Shown here: piece by piece, positions 57,096-64,000 of the stretch | Numbering within the stretch: the first letter of the stretch is position 1 | Layout of the letters: each line of letters starts with the position of its first letter | Origin: Pseudoalteromonas aurantia 208 | Lineage (GTDB): Bacteria; Pseudomonadota; Gammaproteobacteria; Enterobacterales; Alteromonadaceae | Assembly (NCBI RefSeq): GCF_014858725.1 | Contig: NZ_AQGV01000012.1 | Location: 744,001 to 808,000 of the forward strand | Length of the DNA stretch: 64,000 nt | Direction: 5' to 3' | Program-made: the position numbers and the translations under genes | The notes under the pieces: model-generated | What the model saw: the letters and a program-made list of their open reading frames with translations, nothing else | Database searches by the model: none | Told to the model about the DNA's origin: nothing

Positions 57096-57500
57096 TTATG
57101 TGCCGAGCAAGGGAAGATGCTTTATCTTGTGGTAGGTTAACGCCAGTTTTATACAGTGTGTAATAGCCTGTTCAGGAATGGCTTGTGAACGATTTAACAC
57201 AATTGCTCGATTGCCTTGGTACTGTAGTTCATTAGGGTATAGTTGCCGAAATGTATCGACGAGCTTGGTATTACAATTAAAGAACAGAAAATAGCTATCT
57301 GGATATGTGTTTTTCCAATCAAGGCGAATAGCGGTTCCTGATTTAACCTTAAAGCTAGGTTCGCCCCATTTTAGCGTTTCCTCCAGAACACCTGCACTGA
57401 GCTCAGTGGCCGTGTTGACAATTAAACGACGTAGATAAGTGAGCTTCAAACAAATATCGTCAGGATAAGCGTTGAATTTATCTGCAATCACTTTCTTCAT
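57096..57500 (-). CDS. DUF1801-family protein
   Basis: The 134-aa protein has the family pattern YLRRLIVNTATEL, VLEETLKWGEPSFKVKSGTA and YFLFFNCNTKLVDTFR. DUF1801 proteins have a YdhG-like fold with no assigned activity. It converges with the HD-GYP gene and lies between the two signalling systems. Confidence 0.85.
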   Translation of the reverse strand: MKKVIADKFNAYPDDICLKLTYLRRLIVNTATELSAGVLEETLKWGEPSFKVKSGTAIRLDWKNTYPDSYFLFFNCNTKLVDTFRQLYPNELQYQGNRAIVLNRSQAIPEQAITHCIKLALTYHKIKHLPLLGT

Positions 57501-57537
57501 ATATGACTCCTAACGGGATAAATAATTAGTGGTATTG

Positions 57538-58824
57538 TTATTGGCGAGTTTGCCAATTTATTATGACGGTAGCGATGTTGTTTTTAATGGCAAAATTAAA
57601 ATGCCAATTTATTTTTAAGGCTATTTTTTCTACTAACTGTAACCCCAGTCCGAAACACTGTGTATCTGATTCTTCGTTAGTATTTACCAGATTGCTAATG
57701 ATGATATGATCTTCATACAGGTTAATAGAAACGGTGCCAGCAAAACTATGTTGAAAAGCATTTCGAATTACATTGGAAAGTATAATACGCAACAGTTCGT
57801 CTTCTATATCGACGGTGTGATCAGTTTGGGATAATTCAGTAGTGACGGGTTTACCTTTGAGTAAATAGCTTTGAAATTGAATGATTTCTTTACAGCATTG
57901 ACGAATTGAAATTTGCTTTTTTGGTATTTTTTTATTGGACTCACGTGCCAGCCAAAGCAAGGTATCAGACAAATTGATCATATTATTGCTGGCTCTGAGC
58001 GCTCTCGTTAATGATGGGTGGTTTGCGTCGGAAACTTTTATTCTCAAATTGATGGTATCTAACGATGCTTGTATCGTGGCTAAGGGAGTTCTTAGCTCAT
58101 GACTGGCATGTTTTAGAAACAAACGTTCACGTTCGTTAAGCGCATTCATTTGTTTGATGTTAGTCATTAACTGGTCTGCAATTTGATTTAGTTCACTAAT
58201 TGAAAAGTCTAAGTAGATGTCTTCTTTGGGGTTATCTTGAATTTTTTTAGACCAAGCTACAAGGGCTGTTAATGGCTCCAACGCGCGCCTTAAAATCCAA
58301 GATATAACAAAATACAGGGCAGAGAATAATACAGCAATTAAAACTAAGGCATGAATGAAAGCGTTGGTAAATAGCGGGGTTAGAAACTGGTCAGCATTTT
58401 TCGCGTCTTCAACGCCTGTAAAGTAGATGCCCCCGTAGTCTTTGACTTTACTATATAAGATATAAACATAGTCTCTTTGGCCTAATTCAGAAGTACGTTC
58501 GATTGTCACAGGAGACATAAGCTTAAGTTTATTTTTATCAAATAGTTGCCTTATATCAATGGGGATTTGTTGCCAGGAACGGTAAGCACTAAACTCTTTA
58601 CGCTGCGGCAATTTAATATTTTTATTCACATTAATCTGATTTATCACGCTGTTTGCTTCTAAACGCAAGTAGCTATCTGTTGTTGCGTCTACGACATAAA
58701 TAACGAATATAATGACAAAAGCAAGACATGTTATAAACAGTACTATGGCAATAGATATGAGTTGTCGTTTAGTGCGTTCAGCGATACTCTGGGCTGCTTG
58801 TTTTGTAATATGCTCTGTCATCAA
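57538..58824 (-). CDS. Sensor histidine kinase of an OmpR-type two-component system
   Basis: The 428-aa protein has helices at about 22-45 and 155-178 flanking a periplasmic loop of about 110 residues, then HAMP-like and DHp segments with H242 (ASHELRTPLAT), N box (NVIRNAFQHS) and a degenerate G box (CFGLGLQLV). The layout resembles QseC/PhoQ-type kinases. The start overlaps the regulator stop by 4 bases. It probably senses envelope or antimicrobial stress, judged from the divergent RND efflux genes. Confidence 0.93.
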   Translation of the reverse strand: MMTEHITKQAAQSIAERTKRQLISIAIVLFITCLAFVIIFVIYVVDATTDSYLRLEANSVINQINVNKNIKLPQRKEFSAYRSWQQIPIDIRQLFDKNKLKLMSPVTIERTSELGQRDYVYILYSKVKDYGGIYFTGVEDAKNADQFLTPLFTNAFIHALVLIAVLFSALYFVISWILRRALEPLTALVAWSKKIQDNPKEDIYLDFSISELNQIADQLMTNIKQMNALNERERLFLKHASHELRTPLATIQASLDTINLRIKVSDANHPSLTRALRASNNMINLSDTLLWLARESNKKIPKKQISIRQCCKEIIQFQSYLLKGKPVTTELSQTDHTVDIEDELLRIILSNVIRNAFQHSFAGTVSINLYEDHIIISNLVNTNEESDTQCFGLGLQLVEKIALKINWHFNFAIKNNIATVIINWQTRQ

Positions 58825-59492
58825 GTAGTTGCTTCTCTAAGTGATAACCCAACACCCACATGTGTGTGAATAAGCGTGGCAGGAAATGGTTTATCAACTA
58901 CTTTCCTCAGCTGATGAAGGTGTACGTTGAGCGTACCAGTTTCAACATCTTCATGTGGCCAAATATGCTCCTCCAACTGTGTTTTTGTAACCACTTGAGG
59001 GCTATTTCTAGCGAGAAACTCCAAGATTTTCCAGCCAGTAGGTGTGAGCTTGAGTTCAGTATCAGCTCTCATTGCTCTGTGTTCTTTGGGGAAAATGGAC
59101 AAATCACCGACGATAAAACTGGCTAATATTGGATTATTACGGCGGTGAAGCGCTTGAAGCCGCGCCCATAGTAATGACATATGACAAGGTTTAGTCACAT
59201 AATCATCTAACCCGGCTGCAAACCCCATTAGTTGTTCTTCGTCTGTATCGCACGCTGTAAGCATGAGTATAGGGGTCAAACACCCTTGTTCTCTTAGAGT
59301 TTTACATACATCAAAACCATGTATTTTTGGCAGCATGAGATCAAGAATAATGCAGTCAAATGGGTTGTTAATACTAAGCTCTACACCCATTTTTCCATCA
59401 TATGCAAAGTCACATTCAGCGCCATGCATTTCCAGGTAATCGGATATAGCGAGCGACAGGTCTTTATCATCTTCGACGATTAATACTTTCAA
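58821..59492 (-). CDS. OmpR-family response regulator
   Basis: The 223-aa protein has a receiver with acidic pocket E7-D8-D9, phospho-acceptor D51 (IILDLMLP) and a conserved lysine in YVTKPCHM, then a winged-helix Trans_reg_C domain (about 130-220; LTPTGWKILEFLARN, TGTLNVHLHQLRKVV). It is first in the minus-strand operon with the kinase and divergent from the RND efflux genes, which are the likely targets. Confidence 0.95.
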   Translation of the reverse strand: MKVLIVEDDKDLSLAISDYLEMHGAECDFAYDGKMGVELSINNPFDCIILDLMLPKIHGFDVCKTLREQGCLTPILMLTACDTDEEQLMGFAAGLDDYVTKPCHMSLLWARLQALHRRNNPILASFIVGDLSIFPKEHRAMRADTELKLTPTGWKILEFLARNSPQVVTKTQLEEHIWPHEDVETGTLNVHLHQLRKVVDKPFPATLIHTHVGVGLSLREATT

Positions 59493-59967
59493 TTTAATAC
59501 TCTCTATTGCGTTATTTATACATCATAGCTGATAGCACATTAATCATTTGGTCAAAATTGCATAGCATGATGAGTAATATATTTTTAAGTAGCGCAGACT
59601 TGCGCTGTAGACCAGCATTGTGACAGTGTCGTTATTAACATGGCATTAAGGTAAATGAAGTACTTTAATGACGCGTAATATACCATTGTAATGGTCATTT
59701 TTTACAGGGCTTTAATATGTAATAACCTGCTCTAAAACGTTGTTTTAATGCGCTAATTGGTGCACGTATACAGCAAAACATCTCTTTATCAACGTAATAA
59801 TGATACCTCCTTAAGCACCGCCTTAATGTTTTCTTAATACTTGTTTTGTAAAAATTACAGTATGCAGCGGTTTATTCATCATCGCTTTAGAAACCGTGCA
59901 AATTGGTGGTATTCAACTTGTCTGTTGATCCGTTGAATTTTGCGTAGAAGTCGTTTTGGGGAATGTT
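59493..59967. other. Divergent control region between two-component system and RND genes
   Basis: 475 bases hold no gene. Both promoters must lie here. Notable are the CTTAAT direct repeat listed separately and a looser inverted pair CATTAAG...CTTTAATG (about 59642-59670). Confidence 0.5.
59822..59838 (+). promoter_or_regulatory. Tandem CTTAAT half-sites, candidate OmpR-family operator
   Basis: CTTAAT occurs at 59822 and 59833, an 11-base step (one DNA turn), which is the usual spacing of half-sites for PhoP/QseB-type regulators. A TTGTTT shortly after may be a -35 element. It lies about 130 bases before the adaptor gene. Confidence 0.45.
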
Positions 59968-61092
59968 ATGTCTCGTAAGTTTTGGTTCATTGGTTCAATT
60001 ATTTTTATGGTGATTGTGTTAACAGCACTTGAGTATATGGAAGACACGATTGATATTGTTGAAAAAGATAATATTAACACTGTGCGTGAGGTGAGTGTTA
60101 TTAATAAGCGTGTTGGTACCCATGAAGGTGTTATTAGAGTATTTGCCGAAATAAAACCTCGCTGGGCAGTCACCCTCAAAGCACATGTTGATGGTGAGGT
60201 TATTGAGGTAAAGGATAGTGCACTGGCCGGTGAATATAACGCGAAGGGAGATGTCCTCATAAGAATTGAAGATAGTGATTACAAGGCTCATTTAGCGTCA
60301 GCGAAACAAGCACTAGCAGCAGCAAATCTTACCTTATTTACAGAACAAGATCGGGCTAAAAGAGCCTTAAAAGATAGAAAAAAGTCAGGTATTCAGTCTG
60401 AATCGTCAGCGATACCGCTGCAGCTAGATATTGCTAAGAAAGCGGTATCGGCCGCTAAAGCCAATATAAAAGCGGCTGAAATGAAAAAAATTTACACCAC
60501 AGTTGTCGCACCATTTTCAGGTATTGTAACGCACCGTTTTGTTAGTATTGGACAAACAGTGAATGTGGGTGAACCACTGCTTAGTATACTTGATCAAACA
60601 AATCTTGATATCACGGTTTCGTTAAACAATATTCAATGGCAAAACCTTGCAACTCAGTGGGAAAAGCGAACTGCTCAAATTAAAAGTAAACAAGGCGATA
60701 GGGTAGCGCACGCCAAGATTAAGCGAGGTGGGGGGTTTCTAGACCCGAAGACTCGTCAGCATAAACTGTTTTTAGAAATCGATAATGATGAGCGAAATAA
60801 TGTACTGTCAGGCGATTTTGTCAATGTAGAAATACCTGGTAGAGCAGTAGATAACTCATTATTGATCCCGGCCAGTGCATACACGCGTGAAAGTACAGTT
60901 TGGTACATAGATGAAGATAACCGGTTACGCTACTTCCCAAGTAATATACTCTTCTATCAGGGAGATAATTTAATTATTACAGCGCCAATTAGTCGCGTCG
61001 CTGGCGATTTTAATATTGTAATAAACCCTCTCGCGTCATTTATCGCAGGTAAAAAAGTGAATCCTTCGTTTGAAGGAGCTACATTAAGATGA
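59968..61092 (+). CDS. RND efflux periplasmic adaptor (membrane fusion protein)
   Basis: ATG 59968 (MSRKFWFIGSIIFMVIVLTA) begins a signal anchor, giving 374 aa. The lipoyl-type halves (LKAHVDGEVIEVKDSALAGE and VVAPFSGIVTHRFVSIGQTV) flank a helical hairpin (LASAKQALAAANLTLFTEQD...KKAVSAAKANIKAAE), followed by the barrel domain. It links an inner-membrane RND pump to an outer-membrane channel. Its stop overlaps the pump start (ATGA). Confidence 0.93.
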   Translation: MSRKFWFIGSIIFMVIVLTALEYMEDTIDIVEKDNINTVREVSVINKRVGTHEGVIRVFAEIKPRWAVTLKAHVDGEVIEVKDSALAGEYNAKGDVLIRIEDSDYKAHLASAKQALAAANLTLFTEQDRAKRALKDRKKSGIQSESSAIPLQLDIAKKAVSAAKANIKAAEMKKIYTTVVAPFSGIVTHRFVSIGQTVNVGEPLLSILDQTNLDITVSLNNIQWQNLATQWEKRTAQIKSKQGDRVAHAKIKRGGGFLDPKTRQHKLFLEIDNDERNNVLSGDFVNVEIPGRAVDNSLLIPASAYTRESTVWYIDEDNRLRYFPSNILFYQGDNLIITAPISRVAGDFNIVINPLASFIAGKKVNPSFEGATLR

Positions 61093-64000
61093 GTATGCTA
61101 ACAAGTTGGTTCATTCGAAACCCTGTCGCAGCAAATTTGATTATGCTACTTATTCTTGTCATGGGTTATATGACAGTCAATGGCATGCGCATAGAAGGCT
61201 TCCCTAAACTTCCAGCCGATACCATTATTATTGACACAACTTATTACGGTGCGTACACCGAGCAGGTTGATGAACAAATAACTCAAAAGGTTGAAGATGC
61301 ACTTGAAGGCCTCAATGGAATAAAAACGATTAAGTCTTTTTCTTACAATAACGGCTCACAAGTGAGAGTCGAAAAAAATGCAGGTCATGACTTACAAAGG
61401 TTGCTTGATGATATTAGGTTGCGCATTGACGGCGTGGCGACGTTACCAAGTGATGCAGAGCGGCCAAAGATCTCCCTTAATGATTTTGATTTCCCTGCGC
61501 TGTACGTGATGTTGGATGGGGAAATAGATCAAAAAACATTGCAACAATTAGCCAAGACACTAAAAGAAAATTTACTTGAACAACCCGAAATTTCTAAACT
61601 CAGACTGTTAGGGGAAAAACAGCCAGAAATGCGCATTGGTACTAACCCAGATGAGTTAGAAAGGTATGGGTTAACGATTAGCGATGTGGCAGCAGCCATT
61701 AAGAAATCATCGCTTCTTTCCACCGCGGGTATGTTAAAAACCAAGGGCGCAAATATTTCACTTCGCGCTGACAGTCAAGCCTATTACAAAGCGGATTTTG
61801 AAAACATCCCAGTGATAGAAAATGGAGACGGTACGCGGATACTTTTACGAGACATTGCGATGGTCGAAGATCAGTATCAAGATGATGATGTTATTGTCCG
61901 CTTTGACGGTAAACCGGCAATTGGTATGGAGGTGTTAATTGGTCGCAAGGAAAATGTATTACACATTGCTGATGTGGCAAAACGTGTTATTGCAGATTTT
62001 GAGTCTCAGCTTCCACCTGAAATGAGTGTTTCAATGTTTGGTGATTCTAGCAGCTATATTTCTGACAGATTAAGTCTATTAAGAACCAGTGCTATTCAAG
62101 GTTTGCTGTTGGTTGTATTTTTATTAGCGCTCTTTTTACACACTAAGTTAGCCTTGTGGGTAGGTATGGGGATTCCTATTTGTATTGCTGGGGCACTTGC
62201 CGTAATGGGGACGAGTTGGATTGATTATTCGCTGAATGACATCACAACATTTGGACTAATTATCGCGCTGGGTATTCTTGTCGATGATGCTGTTGTAGTA
62301 GGGGAAAGTGTGTTCACTGAAAGAAGGCGGCACAAAGATCCCATTGTAGGTACTGAACAAGGTGTTAAGAAAGTCGCTACAGCAACCGTTTTTGGTGTAT
62401 TAACAACAATCGCTGCTTTTTTACCTATGATGTTAATTCAAGAGGGGTTTGGTACAGTACTCTCTGCATTTTCTGGTGTGGTGATTTTAGCGCTGTTATT
62501 TTCACTTTTTGAGAGTAAATTTATCCTGCCGGCGCATCTAGCTTATGTCGATATTGATAAGAAACCGTCTACTTTTGTCGTGGCTCGCTTATGGAGTCAG
62601 TGTCAGCATTTTGCGCAAACAACCTTATCTCGATTTAGGGACAGCATTTATGCACCAGCGCTTAATTGGGCAATTCGTCAACGTTATGCGATGTTAATTA
62701 CATTCGTCTCTGTTGCGCTTCTCGGTATGGGGCTCATTGAAAATGGTAAAATAAAATCGATTTTTTTCCCTGATGTACCTGGGCAAATTATTCGAGTTAC
62801 TATGGAGATGGACCCAAGGGCACCTTATTCAATGACCATAGGGAACATGGAAAAAATTGAGAAAATAGGAAATGAGATCAATGACTTTTATATTCAAAAA
62901 GGGGTAACAGAAGCAGCACCAATTAACCATATGCTAAAAGTAGTTGCGGGTGCATTTCAAGGGGAAATATATGCTGAGCTGTTGCCATCAGAGTCTCGTA
63001 AAAACCTCAATACTTCTGACATCGTTAACCTATGGCGTGAACGGGTTGGAGAGCTAGAAGGAACAATTAACTTGAAATTCTCAGCGTCTGACGAAGGGAC
63101 AAGCGGTGGTTTGGAATTGTACTTATTTGGTAAAAATGAAGCCATTCTCAAAGAGGCTAGCAATGAATTAATGCAGGAGCTTAACGCAATTCAAGGGGTT
63201 TACAATCTAAGAGATAGTATTAAAGGAGGTCAGCCTGAAGTACGTTTGCTTCTGAAGCCAGAAGCGACGCATTTGGGGTTTTCTGCACAAGATTTGGCTT
63301 TTGAAATTGGCGGGCGATTTACGGGGATTGAAGCCCAGAGAATGCAACGAAGCGGCGAAGAAGTTAAAGTTTATGTCAGTAACAATAAAGAAAGCAGTCG
63401 CACATTAGAAGATTTGATGCAGACCAGAGTAAGGAGCCAAAATGGGGAGTGGTATTCATTGCTCTCTATAGCTGAAATATCTTCGAGCTATGCCAGCGAC
63501 TACATTGAAAGACGAAATGGTAAGCGTGTTAATAATGTGCAAGCTCAAGTAGATGAGGGAATTGTTTCCAATACGGAAGTTGGTCAGCAAATCACAGAGG
63601 TGATTGTGCCAAAGCTCAAGGGTATGTTTCCAACAATCAATGTGGTTGTTGGCGGTGAGTTGCAAGAAGCACAGGCACTGAGTGGCAGCTTGAGTCGCGC
63701 ATTAATTGTCATTTCTGTACTGATCTACGTGTTGCTCGCGATCCCTTTAAAATCTTACTTTCAGCCTTTTATTATTATGGCCGTTGTGCCGTTTGGTTTT
63801 ATTGGTGCCGCAGCGGGCCATCTTATTATGGATGTACCGCTTAGCTTATTGTCATTTTTTGGCATGTTGGCACTCACTGGCATTATCGTGAATGACTCTT
63901 TGGTCATGATGACGCGTTTTAATCATGAACGCGCCAATGGCTTAGACATATCTGCAGCGCTTATCAGTTCAGGTGTCGGCCGTTTCCAAGCGATTTTTTT
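61089..64000 (+). CDS. RND-family efflux permease, 5' part (runs off window)
   Basis: ATG 61089 overlaps the adaptor stop. 970 codons are present and the frame is still open at the right end; the family has about 1000-1050 residues. TM1 is FIRNPVAANLIMLLILVMGYM. The proton-relay helix TM4 reads GLIIALGILVDDAVVVGES with D399-D400. Porter and docking domains have the expected lengths, and a second helix bundle starts at about base 63690 (RALIVISVLIYVLLAIPLKS). The sequence TDTI.I.T.Y.GA at the N-terminus is closer to the heavy-metal/lipid-like RND branch of marine bacteria than to AcrB. The substrate cannot be named. Confidence 0.95.
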   Translation, partial: MSMLTSWFIRNPVAANLIMLLILVMGYMTVNGMRIEGFPKLPADTIIIDTTYYGAYTEQVDEQITQKVEDALEGLNGIKTIKSFSYNNGSQVRVEKNAGHDLQRLLDDIRLRIDGVATLPSDAERPKISLNDFDFPALYVMLDGEIDQKTLQQLAKTLKENLLEQPEISKLRLLGEKQPEMRIGTNPDELERYGLTISDVAAAIKKSSLLSTAGMLKTKGANISLRADSQAYYKADFENIPVIENGDGTRILLRDIAMVEDQYQDDDVIVRFDGKPAIGMEVLIGRKENVLHIADVAKRVIADFESQLPPEMSVSMFGDSSSYISDRLSLLRTSAIQGLLLVVFLLALFLHTKLALWVGMGIPICIAGALAVMGTSWIDYSLNDITTFGLIIALGILVDDAVVVGESVFTERRRHKDPIVGTEQGVKKVATATVFGVLTTIAAFLPMMLIQEGFGTVLSAFSGVVILALLFSLFESKFILPAHLAYVDIDKKPSTFVVARLWSQCQHFAQTTLSRFRDSIYAPALNWAIRQRYAMLITFVSVALLGMGLIENGKIKSIFFPDVPGQIIRVTMEMDPRAPYSMTIGNMEKIEKIGNEINDFYIQKGVTEAAPINHMLKVVAGAFQGEIYAELLPSESRKNLNTSDIVNLWRERVGELEGTINLKFSASDEGTSGGLELYLFGKNEAILKEASNELMQELNAIQGVYNLRDSIKGGQPEVRLLLKPEATHLGFSAQDLAFEIGGRFTGIEAQRMQRSGEEVKVYVSNNKESSRTLEDLMQTRVRSQNGEWYSLLSIAEISSSYASDYIERRNGKRVNNVQAQVDEGIVSNTEVGQQITEVIVPKLKGMFPTINVVVGGELQEAQALSGSLSRALIVISVLIYVLLAIPLKSYFQPFIIMAVVPFGFIGAAAGHLIMDVPLSLLSFFGMLALTGIIVNDSLVMMTRFNHERANGLDISAALISSGVGRFQAIF

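Noticed and set aside
1..64000. tRNA or rRNA genes
   Set aside because: No cloverleaf with a TTCGANNC-type T-loop and CCA end or rRNA-like sequence was noticed by eye; a dedicated scan could still find one in the gaps.

Overview
The window is a stretch of chromosome-like DNA from an AT-rich gammaproteobacterium. The mix of families points to a marine Alteromonadales member, most likely Pseudoalteromonas or a close relative: SyrD-type peptide exporter, REC-DUF3369-HD-GYP regulator, IS200-like Y1 transposase elements, integron attC sites and secreted LRR lipoproteins. This assignment is an inference from gene content; no rRNA or other phylogenetic marker is present.

Bases 1-17900 hold the 3' part of a nonribosomal peptide cluster. 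The NRPS enters from the left already inside a condensation domain and carries three adenylation domains, whose pocket residues read as Thr, Leu (followed by an epimerase, so D-Leu) and an unassigned residue, then a thioesterase. Downstream on the same strand are a SyrP/TauD-like hydroxylase, a lipoprotein serine hydrolase of the beta-lactamase/PBP fold, a DUF697 protein, a 57-aa membrane protein, a cyclic-peptide exporter and an SPFH (prohibitin-like) membrane protein that overlaps the exporter by 4 bases. Together these suggest a tailored, exported peptide.

Bases 18900-31800 are accessory DNA. Three attC sites, the last one cut off, frame two integron gene cassettes with no integrase in the window. 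One cassette carries a protein with a HEPN-type R-x4-H motif. The other carries a DUF4297 nuclease-like gene overlapping a HerA-like ATPase, a known antiphage pair. After the truncated attC come a Y1-transposase element, two 83-bp internally deleted relatives of it, remnants of IS110 and IS30 transposases, several small membrane-protein genes with repeated flanking elements, and a CPBP protease.

Bases 31800-44050 are mostly secreted or envelope proteins: an 869-aa exported protein of unknown family followed 25 bases later by an exported cytidine-deaminase-fold protein (HAE and CPNC motifs), DUF3291, an exported methyltransferase-like protein, a CocE/S15 hydrolase, a metallo-beta-lactamase-fold protein ending in a 7-bp tandem repeat, and others. 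A 9-bp unit repeated about 61 times (44195-44748) separates this from a MocR regulator/LysE exporter pair.

Bases 47500-64000 hold a 1645-aa leucine-rich-repeat lipoprotein containing eight near-identical 189-bp units, a solute-binding protein divergent from a histidine kinase and an HD-GYP response regulator, an OmpR-type two-component system, and a divergent RND efflux adaptor and pump, the pump running off the right end.
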